Assembly (NCBI GenBank): GCA_946406195.1
Contig: CAMJJT010000016.1
Coordinates: 1 to 46,884 of the forward strand
Direction of reading: 5' to 3'
DNA from: an uncultured Bacteroidales bacterium
Lineage (GTDB): Bacteria > Bacteroidota > Bacteroidia > Bacteroidales > Paludibacteraceae
DNA: 46,884 nucleotides
Part shown: piece by piece, positions 15,205 through 24,369 of the stretch
Position numbering within the stretch: the first letter of the stretch is position 1
Layout of the letters: each line of letters starts with the position of its first letter
Position numbers and translations under genes: made by a program
The notes under the pieces: model-generated
Told to the model about the DNA's origin: nothing
Seen by the model: the letters and a program-made list of their open reading frames with translations, nothing else
Databases searched by the model: none

Positions 15205-18135
15205 ATGAAAAAATTCTTAACTTTAATTTCGGGTTTGGTATTTGCTATGTGTCTCTCGGCACAAGTAGGTTACCTGATTCCTTACACTGCCGATGTGAAT
15301 TATGGCAGTATTGGGAATGTCTATGATTATTTACCTCAGGAAAATTCCGGATCTGTTGAGGAATCCCCTGAACGTAAGTCTTATGAATGGTTCAATGGTG
15401 TGTACACCAATGCCGCAGGAAAGCAGTTCTTTACTGTAAAGGATATTAAAGATGGAGCTTTGTTATCAGCCGGTGTGCCGACGGTAGCAGCTTTATGGAT
15501 AAATGTTGACAGAGTTGGCTATTCATTGGAAGACTTTGATGCTATGTTTAATGATGATTTCAAAACAGCAGTAGCAAATTACGTTAAGGCTGGAGGAAAT
15601 CTGTATCTGTCAAAACAAGCTACTCGCTTGGTGACCAAAATTAATCGTTGTTCATGGTGGCCAAGAGAATACAAGAACGGAGGTTATGAGGATGGAAGCG
15701 ACATCTGGAATATGACTGATAATTTCTGTGCCAATTATAATCGTCACGGACATGCGATGATAAAGTATGTAGAAAATTACAGTGATGGATGGCATTTCCC
15801 CTTGACCTCTGGTGAAGGTACATATAAACGTACGAACAATAATAATCTATGGGACGATTGGAATGCATATGGAATTTCGGAAGGAGGATGTGATGCCTAC
15901 CAAGATGGTGATTTAAAAGGTAAGAATATCCGTGTGCATAAGTTTGAAACCGCTCAAAATTGTCAAATCTTGGGAGGATTTGGACATACACAGGGAATGG
16001 ATTGCGCCGGTTTTATTGAGTTTTTCCCAAATGGCGATTTCAAAGGAACGGTTGTCGCTATGGGACTTGCCGCATATCAATGGGGAACCAGCAATACATC
16101 CGTATATAACGTAAAGAATCTCACGAAAGGAATTCTTGATTATCTTACGCAAACTCCTAACCTTGCATGGAATCCTGCGACCGTACCGACGTCCGGTGTG
16201 ATAGGTGAGGATCATTATATGACCGCTTCTGCTACTACCGGTTATACTATTCGCTACGCAGCCGATCATCCTGAAATTGCCAATATCGGTAATACCGATG
16301 GTCGTGTATTCTATAACTATTTCGGTTCTACCACTTTCCACGCCACCGCTACAGGTGACGGATGGAATGTGCCGAAAGTTACGGCTACTATCGCTTCGGG
16401 AACGATTACCGTGAATGGTGGTACCGAGGCGAACCCGCGCTATGCATACGTTTTGCCGTACTCGCTGCACGTGATGGCGAACTACGACAACGAAGAGGGT
16501 CGTCGTCCTGACTATGAGGCAGCACAGTGGTTCCATGACCAGTTCATTAGCGGTGAGGTACAAGGTAAGCACGGCGTATATGTACGTCCGGCTGACCTCG
16601 CTTCGCTGAATCCGGCTATCAAAGTGCTTTGGATTCACAATGACCATGTAGGCCAAACGGCTCAATCCTATTATAATGATCTTGGTGGTGATACCTTCCG
16701 TGGTCATTTGGCTGCATTCTTGCAGGATGGTGGTAATGTGCTTGTTACCAAGCAGGCTACCCGCCTCGTCGGTGACCTCGGACGTAATGACTACCCAGAC
16801 TATGCCAACGGAGGCTATGACAATTTTGGCCCATGGCGTATCGCTAACAAATGGAATCTTGGTGGTACGGAAATAGACCACAGCACTCATGCGGTATATG
16901 CTAATATGGGAACAGATACATGGCTGATGGCAGCAGGCCGTCACACGAATAATAATGATGTGTGGTCTAATTTTGATCAAAACTACGGTAGCGATAATGC
17001 GCAACGTCTCATGCAATATGAAGATGACCATAACTGCAAAGTGTTAGGCGCATATGGACACTATAATGACAATAATGTAGTAAGCCCTCAGATCGAGTGC
17101 GTTGGTATGGTGGAGTATTATCCGCAGGATAATCTTACGCTCAATGAAAGTTCTACCACATATGATCAAAAGGGAACTATCATAGCGCTTGGTCTGGCTG
17201 CATACCATTGGATAAAAGATATTAATGATACGGAGAAAACACCTCCTCTCATGAAGAACTTTACACGTGACATTCTCTATTATTTGAATATTGATGAAGT
17301 CCCGAGCTTCGATTGGATTGCAGAACCGCAAAATGGTTTGGCAGGATCGGAGCAACGTATCCAAATCGAATTGAAAGAGACCGCATTGGAGTGGACTGTA
17401 AGCGATCCTGAGAAAGCAGAATTGCTGGTTGATCCGGATAATGCAAGCGATAATGACTATAAGATCTTGCGCCTTAAAGCAGCCGGTGAGGTAACGATTA
17501 CTGCTACCCGTTCTGCAGACGGTTATAAGATCCCGAAAAACGTGACAGGAACAACCCAGGTAACCAAGACGATCACCGTTACCAACGCCTATACTCGTGA
17601 CGTGACGGAAGGTGCATATGGTACTATCTGCTTGCCGAAGACAGCTGCTTCGTACACCGGCGCAACGATGTTCCGCATCGCAGACAAGACGGAGAATGGT
17701 ATTGTGATTGAAGAAGTAAACGCTATGGAAGCCGGTAAACCCTATATCTTCCAAGCTACCGCTTCGACGATCAATGTTACCTATGGTGAGGGTGCTCCGG
17801 TTGCTGCCAGTTCAGATAATGGTCTTATCGGCTATATCGGAGAAAACAATCTGGAGTTGACTGCCAACGAGAACCATTATATCTTGGCAAATGATCAGAT
17901 ATGGAAAGTGAATGTAACGGTACAAGTGCCGTCTAATCGTGCCTATGTTGATATGAATGCTATCAATGCTACGCCGCAAGCAGCACCACGCCGCCATATC
18001 AGTGTCAAGAATACGCCGACCGGTGTAGATGAACTCCAAGAGACGAATGGCGCAGTGAAGCAGATCAAGGATGGTCAACTCATCATCATTCGCAATGAGC
18101 ATATGTTCAATGCACAGGGACAAATGATTCAATAA
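15205..18135 (+). CDS. Secreted protein with two DUF4960-like modules, Ig-like linkers and C-terminal tail
   Basis: 976 residues, type I signal peptide (MKKFLTLISGLVFAMCLSA). Order: DUF4960-like module 1 about 20-318 (SYEWFNGVY, AGGNLYLSKQATRLV, GTVVAMGLAAYQWG), Ig-like linker about 330-405, module 2 about 410-695 (AAQWFHDQFI, DGGNVLVTKQATRLV, EDDHNC, GTIIALGLAAYHW), Ig-like domain about 698-795, the TICLP beta module about 797-918 (GTICLP, AGKPYIFQ, PSNRAYV) and the tail DGQLIIIRN..FNAQGQ at the end. It is a paralogue of the 12720 product with inserted Ig domains. Having its own regulated promoter suggests that more of it is made. It is probably a cell-surface fructan binder or scaffold; that is inference. 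Confidence 0.78.
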   Translation: MKKFLTLISGLVFAMCLSAQVGYLIPYTADVNYGSIGNVYDYLPQENSGSVEESPERKSYEWFNGVYTNAAGKQFFTVKDIKDGALLSAGVPTVAALWINVDRVGYSLEDFDAMFNDDFKTAVANYVKAGGNLYLSKQATRLVTKINRCSWWPREYKNGGYEDGSDIWNMTDNFCANYNRHGHAMIKYVENYSDGWHFPLTSGEGTYKRTNNNNLWDDWNAYGISEGGCDAYQDGDLKGKNIRVHKFETAQNCQILGGFGHTQGMDCAGFIEFFPNGDFKGTVVAMGLAAYQWGTSNTSVYNVKNLTKGILDYLTQTPNLAWNPATVPTSGVIGEDHYMTASATTGYTIRYAADHPEIANIGNTDGRVFYNYFGSTTFHATATGDGWNVPKVTATIASGTITVNGGTEANPRYAYVLPYSLHVMANYDNEEGRRPDYEAAQWFHDQFISGEVQGKHGVYVRPADLASLNPAIKVLWIHNDHVGQTAQSYYNDLGGDTFRGHLAAFLQDGGNVLVTKQATRLVGDLGRNDYPDYANGGYDNFGPWRIANKWNLGGTEIDHSTHAVYANMGTDTWLMAAGRHTNNNDVWSNFDQNYGSDNAQRLMQYEDDHNCKVLGAYGHYNDNNVVSPQIECVGMVEYYPQDNLTLNESSTTYDQKGTIIALGLAAYHWIKDINDTEKTPPLMKNFTRDILYYLNIDEVPSFDWIAEPQNGLAGSEQRIQIELKETALEWTVSDPEKAELLVDPDNASDNDYKILRLKAAGEVTITATRSADGYKIPKNVTGTTQVTKTITVTNAYTRDVTEGAYGTICLPKTAASYTGATMFRIADKTENGIVIEEVNAMEAGKPYIFQATASTINVTYGEGAPVAASSDNGLIGYIGENNLELTANENHYILANDQIWKVNVTVQVPSNRAYVDMNAINATPQAAPRRHISVKNTPTGVDELQETNGAVKQIKDGQLIIIRNEHMFNAQGQMIQ

Positions 18136-18155
18136 CTTCTAAATTTTTTACGACA

Positions 18156-18305
18156 ATGAAAAAGATATATAGTACACCGATGATCGGTATGGAACAAGTT
18201 GAATCTATGTTTCTGATGAGTTCCGGTAGTGGTGCTCCGACTCCTCCTACCCTCAATGTGGGTGGTAACGCCAGTGAGTTAGGAGAAAATCCGGTAGCAT
18301 TCTAA
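18156..18305 (+). CDS. Small 49-residue protein after a tail-bearing secreted protein
   Basis: ATG AAA AAG start, 49 codons, 20 bp after the 15205 gene and presumably in the same transcript. The product begins MKKIYSTPMIGMEQVESM, continues with a Gly/Pro/Ser-rich middle (SSGSGAPTPP) and ends PVAF. It resembles the small protein at 34772-34915 (K.Y.TP...M..V....M, late GGN, terminal Phe), which sits in the same position behind another tail-bearing protein. No signal peptide or membrane segment is visible. Small proteins of this style are common in Bacteroidales, but I know no function. It is too short for standard gene length cut-offs. Confidence 0.6.
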   Translation: MKKIYSTPMIGMEQVESMFLMSSGSGAPTPPTLNVGGNASELGENPVAF

Positions 18306-18331
18306 CGAACGATAGACGCTAATATATAAAT

Positions 18332-18389
18332 TTGTTGCAAAATATGTCATATTTGTTGTAGTGAAACATTCGTGGCATATTTTGCAACA
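18332..18389 (+). promoter_or_regulatory. Putative operator 3 (same layout as operator 1)
   Basis: TTGTTGCA at 18332-18339, a variant TTGTTGTA at 18353-18360 (21 bp away) and the inverted half-site CATATTTTGCAACA at 18376-18389 reproduce operator 1, including the 29 bp spacer between the 14 bp inverted arms. The whole stretch to the -7 element is almost identical to 1496-1592, so one control region has been copied. Confidence 0.7.
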
Positions 18390-18395
18390 TTATTT

Positions 18396-18427
18396 TTTGC
18401 GCATGTGCGTAAATAGCAGTACTTTTG
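18396..18427 (+). promoter_or_regulatory. Promoter for operon 2
   Basis: TTTG (18396-18399) and TACTTTTG (18420-18427) are separated by 20 bp, matching the Bacteroidota consensus. The spacer contains GCATGTGCGTAAATAG, nearly the same as in the promoter before 1642. The predicted start near 18433 leaves about 20 nt before the GH32 start codon. Confidence 0.75.
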
Positions 18428-18453
18428 CATCGGAATTTGAAAACAGTTGATTT

Positions 18454-21279
18454 ATGAACCGGAGAATGTACCTGATTTGTTTCCTATCGCTGATACCGTT
18501 ATGGGTATTGGCGGAGGGGCGTGCGCCATTGTTAATAGCGGATTTTGAATCCGGCACATGGGACGGATGGTATGCGGAAGGAGATGCCTTCGATACGGTT
18601 CCTTCGCATGGTACTCTCCCCGGACAGCAAACCGTACAGGGGTATGAGGGCGAATGGCTCGTTAACTCTTTTCATGGTGGAGACAGTACCACCGGATTCC
18701 TTCAATCGGATCCATTCCTGATTGAACGCAGTCATATCAATTTTCGGATTGGCGGCGGAGCTAACGGAGGATGTCATATGGATCTTGTGGTAAGGGGCGA
18801 AGTGATATACTCTATTTGTCCGGAGGTATCGGAAGAGTTGCTCAAATGGAATTGTTGGGACGTATCAGCGTTGGAAGGTGATTCGGCTGTGATACGGATC
18901 GTGGATACCGAGCAGGGCGGTTGGGGACATATCTGTGTGGATCATATCGAGCAGGCGGATAATATCGTCATCGGCGATTTTGAGGGAGGTACCTATGGTA
19001 GCTGGGAGATAGATGGAGATGCTTTTGGTGTTTCGCCAGCTACAGGAGCTTTTGAGGGACAGAACGCAGTTGCCGGATTCGGCGGAAAAGGGCTGGTAAA
19101 TACTTTCCTCGGCGGTGATGGGGCTACGGGCACGTTGCGCTCTCCGCTCTTTGAGATCACCAAGCCGTATATCCATTTCCGTCTCGGCGGCGGTTTTGAC
19201 AGGAACCTGCTGCATGTGGATCTGCTCATTGGCGGCGAGATAGTGCGCACGAGTGCTCCTATAGAGTGGATAGAGCGTCCGAATGATGCGCAGCAAGAAC
19301 GACTATATAGCCGGACATGGGACGTGTCTGAGTATATCGGAGAGACCGCGTATATCGTCATCACGGATGCCGCCACAGGAGGATGGGGACATATTAACGC
19401 GGATGATTTTATCCAAACGGACTACCGCTCCTCGTATCTGGAGGATAACTATACGGTGCGCTTGGTGGCGGACGGCAGCTATCTGCAGATCCCTACCCAA
19501 AACTGGAATCCGTTTGTCAATCTGACCATCCGCTCTACGGATGGACAAATCCTTTCTACGCAACGCTTACGCTTGGCGCATGAGGGAGTAGATCGTTACA
19601 TCCCTGTCTATATAGGAAATAATACAGGTGAACAGATCGATATCATTGCCGGTGTGAACTTGACCAACAGCGTTTATGCGGACTATCTCCATGTGACCAA
19701 AGAGGCGGGATTGATTCCCCAAGAGGATCCTTTTAGACCGGTCTATCATCACCATTCGGCTTACGGGTGGGCGAATGACCCTAACGGGTTGATATACCAT
19801 AACGGAGTGTATCATCTCTTTTACCAGCATTATCCCTATGACCCGCATTGGAATATGATGCACTGGGGGCATGCTACCTCTGAGGACCTTGTGCATTGGG
19901 AGCAGCAGCCCGTTGCGTTGTTCCCCGATGGGCATGGGCAGATGTATTCCGGCAATATAGTTGCGGATGATGCCAATACTGCCGGTTTCGGAGCAGGCGC
20001 ACTGGTGGCGGTATATACGACCACCGTCCCTGCGCAAGCCCAATCCTTGGCATATAGTTTGGATGATGGAATGACTTGGCAGAAATACGGAGAACCGGTT
20101 TTGACCGGTAGCGGCGATTTCCGGGATCCCAAGGTGTTTTGGTTTGACGATTGGAACCGATGGGTTATGATTCTGGCGAACGGCTACCAGATTGAGATCT
20201 ATTCTTCCTCCAATCTCCGCGAATGGCGTCGTGAATTAGGATGGGGCGGTCATGTGGGAGCCCACGGAGGTGTGTGGGAGTGCCCCGATCTGGTGAAGAT
20301 CCCCGTCGAGGGTACGGATGAATACCGCTGGGTGATGATAGTCAGCGTTAGTAACGGAGCTGTCAATACCGGAAGCGGAATCCAGTATTTCATAGGCGAT
20401 TTTACGGGAAATGACTTTATCCTACAGACGGATGGTGCTCCTCGTTGGGTGGATTACGGTAAGGATAACTATGCCGGTGTGACTTGGCTTGGTAAACGCG
20501 ATGAGAAGGGACGCCCGATTTTTATCGGATGGATGAGTAATTGGGATTATTGTAACGCTACGCCGCACCCATGGTCACCCTTCCGCGGGCAGCATACTTT
20601 CCCCCGTGCGTTGTCGTTGGTCAACACGCCTGATGGCTTGAAACTGAAATCGGAACCTGTGTCGGCGTTGGAGTCGCTTCGTTCGGAAAATAGCTTCTCG
20701 CCGCAAATCGGTGTTCTTCAAGAGGAATGGCAATCGGAGCTCATCTCTGCCATGACGGGAGGTGCTTATATCATCGAGATGGATCTGGCTTCCGGAAAAC
20801 ATAGTTGGAAACTGACCATGCGTAATGAAGAGAATGAGTTTGTTGCCGTTGGTTATAACGCCCTTACGAACGAAGTCTATCTTGACCGTAAAAACTCCGG
20901 CATAGTGGATATAGGTGCTAATTTCGCGACCTCCAATCATGTGGCTCTGTTGCATCCCGATGAGCATGCAGACCGTGTCACGCTCTTGGTGGACCGCTCT
21001 TCCGTGGAGTTCTTTGTCAATAGCGGCAGGCTGGTCTTTTCGGATTTGGTTTTTCCCACCGCGCCTTATGACCGTCTGACGCTCAATCCGGAAGGTCATC
21101 CTCTTGCCGTCAGCCGTTTGAAAGTGACAGAGATCAGCCATGATAAGAGTACTGCCGTAGAGGAACTGTACGACAGGAGAGAGGCGCCATCCAAAGCCGC
21201 CAAGAGGATAGAGAACGGACAAATAGTAATACATACTAATAATAATAGATACAATGTGTTGGGAATGCAAATTAAATAG
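18454..21279 (+). CDS. Multidomain secreted GH32 fructanase with duplicated N-terminal beta-sandwich
   Basis: 941-residue GH32 enzyme. Signal peptide about 1-21 (LWVLA/EG). Two tandem modules, about 29-172 and 173-320, repeat the pattern ADFESG/GDFEGG, LVNSF/LVNTFLGGD..TG, IGGG/LGGG, GGWGHI; these are beta-sandwich, probably carbohydrate-binding. A DUF4980-like linker domain lies at about 325-415. The GH32 propeller has Asp442 (NDPNG), Asp558 (FRDPK) and Glu609 (WECPD), followed by a beta-sandwich to about 895. It ends with the short tail NGQIVIHTNNNRYNVLG also seen on four other secreted proteins here. As first gene of operon 2, with a large modular build and no lipobox, it is a candidate surface enzyme. 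Substrate linkage (beta-2,1 or beta-2,6) cannot be decided. Confidence 0.93.
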   Translation: MNRRMYLICFLSLIPLWVLAEGRAPLLIADFESGTWDGWYAEGDAFDTVPSHGTLPGQQTVQGYEGEWLVNSFHGGDSTTGFLQSDPFLIERSHINFRIGGGANGGCHMDLVVRGEVIYSICPEVSEELLKWNCWDVSALEGDSAVIRIVDTEQGGWGHICVDHIEQADNIVIGDFEGGTYGSWEIDGDAFGVSPATGAFEGQNAVAGFGGKGLVNTFLGGDGATGTLRSPLFEITKPYIHFRLGGGFDRNLLHVDLLIGGEIVRTSAPIEWIERPNDAQQERLYSRTWDVSEYIGETAYIVITDAATGGWGHINADDFIQTDYRSSYLEDNYTVRLVADGSYLQIPTQNWNPFVNLTIRSTDGQILSTQRLRLAHEGVDRYIPVYIGNNTGEQIDIIAGVNLTNSVYADYLHVTKEAGLIPQEDPFRPVYHHHSAYGWANDPNGLIYHNGVYHLFYQHYPYDPHWNMMHWGHATSEDLVHWEQQPVALFPDGHGQMYSGNIVADDANTAGFGAGALVAVYTTTVPAQAQSLAYSLDDGMTWQKYGEPVLTGSGDFRDPKVFWFDDWNRWVMILANGYQIEIYSSSNLREWRRELGWGGHVGAHGGVWECPDLVKIPVEGTDEYRWVMIVSVSNGAVNTGSGIQYFIGDFTGNDFILQTDGAPRWVDYGKDNYAGVTWLGKRDEKGRPIFIGWMSNWDYCNATPHPWSPFRGQHTFPRALSLVNTPDGLKLKSEPVSALESLRSENSFSPQIGVLQEEWQSELISAMTGGAYIIEMDLASGKHSWKLTMRNEENEFVAVGYNALTNEVYLDRKNSGIVDIGANFATSNHVALLHPDEHADRVTLLVDRSSVEFFVNSGRLVFSDLVFPTAPYDRLTLNPEGHPLAVSRLKVTEISHDKSTAVEELYDRREAPSKAAKRIENGQIVIHTNNNRYNVLGMQIK

Positions 21280-24200
21280 GAGTTTTTTAACGACAGCCGT
21301 TTTATGCCTGCTGAGTTTTTCTTTGTACGCTCAGCAGCAAGCCTCCGGTTTGGTGAAGGATGCTACCGGCGAACCCGTTATCGGTGCATCCGTCTTAGAG
21401 CTTGGTACCTCGAATGGAACCATCACGGACTTGGATGGACATTTCTCCCTTTCCGTGAAGGACGGAGCTGTCTTGGAGTTCTCCTATATCGGCTATGCCA
21501 AGCAGAACCTGTCTGCCAAACAGAATATGGTGGTGCTCTTAAAAGAGGACACCGAAGTGTTGGAAGAAGTGGTGGTGACCGGTTATACGGCGCAGCGCAA
21601 AGCCGATTTAACAGGTGCCGTGGCGGTCGTGGACATGGATGAGTTGATGAAGGTGTCGGAGAATAACCCCATGAAATCGCTCCAAGGACGGGTGGCAGGC
21701 GTGAATATTTCCGCCGATGGCAATCCTTCCGGTGCCGCTACGATCCGTATCCGAGGCATCGGTACGCTCAATGATAATGACCCCTTGTATATCATTGACG
21801 GAGTGCCTACGAAAGCCGGCATGCACGAACTCAACGCGAATGATATTGAGTCACTGCAGGTCCTTAAGGACGCCTCCGCGGCCAGTATATACGGTTCGCG
21901 CGCAGCTAATGGCGTAATCATTATTACCACCAAACGAGGCAAGGAGGGCAAACTGCACCTCTCTTTCGATGCAGGTGTTACCACCTCCTTCTATCAAACC
22001 AAATTGGATATGCTCAATACCGCTGAATACGGCAAAGTCATGTGGCAAGCATACGTCAACGGTGGGATTAACCCGAATAGTAATGCCGCCGGCTATGTGT
22101 ACGATTATCGGTTTACGGACGAAGGTGTTCCGGTGCTGAATAAGATGTATCTGCCTGCCTTTCTGGATGGTGCGCAGACCATGAAAACATCTGACACCGA
22201 TTGGTTCAAAGAGGTAACCCGTACCGGCGTGGCGCAGAACTATAACCTCACCCTTTCATCCGGAAGCGATAAAGGATCCGCCTTCTTCTCTTTAGGCTAT
22301 TATAAGAACGACGGAATCATCAAATATACGGATTTTGAGCGGTTCTCAGCCCGTATCAATACCGACTATCATTTCTTTAACAAGATACTCAGTATAGGAG
22401 AAAACCTGACGGTCAATCGCACCTCCGAAGTATCAGCTAACATCCTCAATACCGCATTGCAGGCATTACCTGTCATTCCGGTGCATACCGTCGATGGAGA
22501 AGGATGGGGAGGACCTACGGGCGCCATGAATGATCGCGACAATCCGGTACGTATCTTGTATGCCAATAAGGACAATAGGTATGCCTATTGGCGTATCTTT
22601 GGAAACGCATGGCTGAATATCAATCCGGTGAAAGGACTTAACATAAAGACGAATTTCGGTATTGATTACGACAACTATTACCGTCATGATTATAACCATT
22701 CCTATACTGCCGGTAAGCTCTCTAATACCATCGCTTCTACCGCCTTGCAGCAAGGCCATTGGCTCAAATGGAACTGGACCAGCACCATTACCTATAACCT
22801 CAAGATCAAAGGACATGCTCTTGATATCCTTGCCGGTGTCGAGCTGTTTAGACAGCATAATATAGACTTCAACGCGTATCGAGAGGGGTATGCGGTGGAG
22901 ACCTTGAATGTCATGTGGCCGGATTTGGGAACCGGACAAGCCAATGCTTCCGGTGCCGCTACCGGTTATGCCTTGCTTTCGTTCTTCGGCAAGATAGATT
23001 ATTGTTATGGCGATCGCTACTTAGCTTCCTTCACCTTGCGCCATGACGGTTCCAGCCGCTTTGGTAAGAATAACCGGTTTGCTACTTTCCCTGCTTTCTC
23101 GCTCGGATGGCGCATCAATCAGGAGAAGTTCATGGAGGATGCGGCTGACATCGTCTCCGATCTCAAACTGCGTTTCGGTTGGGGACAAACCGGTAATCAG
23201 GAGATTAGCAATACGGCGATCTATCGCATCTATGTAACCAACTATGGCACGGGTGATCCTACATGGAATAATATATGGGCTACTTCGTATGATATTACCG
23301 GAAAAGGAGGTAGCGTCTTACCTGCCGGTTATCAACTCGCCCAACTCGCTAACGACAATCTCCGATGGGAGACCACTACCCAAACGAATATCGGTCTGGA
23401 CTTCGGATTCCTGAATCAGTCCCTCTACGGGTCCGCGGAGTTCTATATCAAGGACACCAAGGATATCCTCATCTTACCCGGCTATCTGGCGGCGATAGGA
23501 GAAGGAGGAGGACAATGGCAGAACGGCGCTTCTATGAGGAATATGGGTTTTGAAGGACAATTAGGCTATCGTAAACAGTTCAAATCCGGCTTCTCGCTGG
23601 ATATAGCGGCGAATATCTCTTTTTACCGCAATAAGATTACCCATCTCCCCGAATCCGTCATCAATTCGTATGGCGGAAACGGTACTACCGATAATATCCT
23701 CGGACGGCCTATCAATTCTATATACGGCTATATAGCGGATGGCTTGTTCCGAAGCGAAGAGGAGATTCACAATCATGCCCAGCAAGACGGTGCCGGACTA
23801 GGACGTATCCGCTATCGGGATATCAATGCTGATGGGATCATTGACGATAAGGATCGAACATGGATAGGCAATCCGCACCCCGATTTTACATACGGTCTGA
23901 ATATCTCTATGGAGTACAAAGGCTTTGACCTGAGTCTCTTCTTCCAAGGTGTACAAGGACCCGATGTGATCAACGAACTAAAGTATCATACGGACTTCTG
24001 GGCGGTCAGCGAGACAGGCTCCAATAAGGGAAGACGACTCCTTGATGCTTGGACACCGGAGAACTATAACTCCACCATCCCTGCCGTCACCATGGATAAC
24101 AGCAATGACGAAGGGCGACTTTCTACCTATTTTGTGGAGAACGGCTCCTTCTTTAAGTTGCGCAATGTGCAACTCGGCTATAACCTCCCTAAGAAAGCCT

Positions 24201-24358
24201 TGGATGCCATGCGCGCGCAGAAATTCCGCTTCTATGTGAGTGCGCAGAACCTCTTTACCATCAAGAGCCGCCATTTCACCGGTATAGACCCTGAGAACCC
24301 TGCTTACGGATACCCTATACCGCTCACTTTTAGCGCAGGACTCAATGTTAGTTTTTAA
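21254..24358 (+). CDS. susC: SusC-like TonB-dependent outer-membrane transporter 2
   Basis: Second SusC of the locus, 1034 residues. Signal peptide to about residue 26 (LSFSLYA/QQQ), CarboxypepD_reg-like domain about 29-110 (GLVKDATGEPVIGASV), EEVVVTGY signature, plug (IRIRGIGTL, PLYIIDGVP, SIYGSRAANGV) and barrel ending in NVSF. The only plausible start, ATG 21254, lies inside the preceding GH32 gene, a 26 bp overlap, so translation is probably coupled. Synonymous codons end in C more often than in SusC 1, while the protein is closely related around the plug. Two SusC/D pairs in one fructan locus suggest import of two fructan types or sizes; this is inference. Confidence 0.95.
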   Translation: MCWECKLNRSFLTTAVLCLLSFSLYAQQQASGLVKDATGEPVIGASVLELGTSNGTITDLDGHFSLSVKDGAVLEFSYIGYAKQNLSAKQNMVVLLKEDTEVLEEVVVTGYTAQRKADLTGAVAVVDMDELMKVSENNPMKSLQGRVAGVNISADGNPSGAATIRIRGIGTLNDNDPLYIIDGVPTKAGMHELNANDIESLQVLKDASAASIYGSRAANGVIIITTKRGKEGKLHLSFDAGVTTSFYQTKLDMLNTAEYGKVMWQAYVNGGINPNSNAAGYVYDYRFTDEGVPVLNKMYLPAFLDGAQTMKTSDTDWFKEVTRTGVAQNYNLTLSSGSDKGSAFFSLGYYKNDGIIKYTDFERFSARINTDYHFFNKILSIGENLTVNRTSEVSANILNTALQALPVIPVHTVDGEGWGGPTGAMNDRDNPVRILYANKDNRYAYWRIFGNAWLNINPVKGLNIKTNFGIDYDNYYRHDYNHSYTAGKLSNTIASTALQQGHWLKWNWTSTITYNLKIKGHALDILAGVELFRQHNIDFNAYREGYAVETLNVMWPDLGTGQANASGAATGYALLSFFGKIDYCYGDRYLASFTLRHDGSSRFGKNNRFATFPAFSLGWRINQEKFMEDAADIVSDLKLRFGWGQTGNQEISNTAIYRIYVTNYGTGDPTWNNIWATSYDITGKGGSVLPAGYQLAQLANDNLRWETTTQTNIGLDFGFLNQSLYGSAEFYIKDTKDILILPGYLAAIGEGGGQWQNGASMRNMGFEGQLGYRKQFKSGFSLDIAANISFYRNKITHLPESVINSYGGNGTTDNILGRPINSIYGYIADGLFRSEEEIHNHAQQDGAGLGRIRYRDINADGIIDDKDRTWIGNPHPDFTYGLNISMEYKGFDLSLFFQGVQGPDVINELKYHTDFWAVSETGSNKGRRLLDAWTPENYNSTIPAVTMDNSNDEGRLSTYFVENGSFFKLRNVQLGYNLPKKALDAMRAQKFRFYVSAQNLFTIKSRHFTGIDPENPAYGYPIPLTFSAGLNVSF

Positions 24359-24369
24359 ATGAAGTAGTT

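Noticed and set aside
15913..17031. 372-codon open frame on the minus strand opposite the 15205 gene
   Set aside because: It is antisense to a well-supported DUF4960-like gene and has no domain, signal or promoter.
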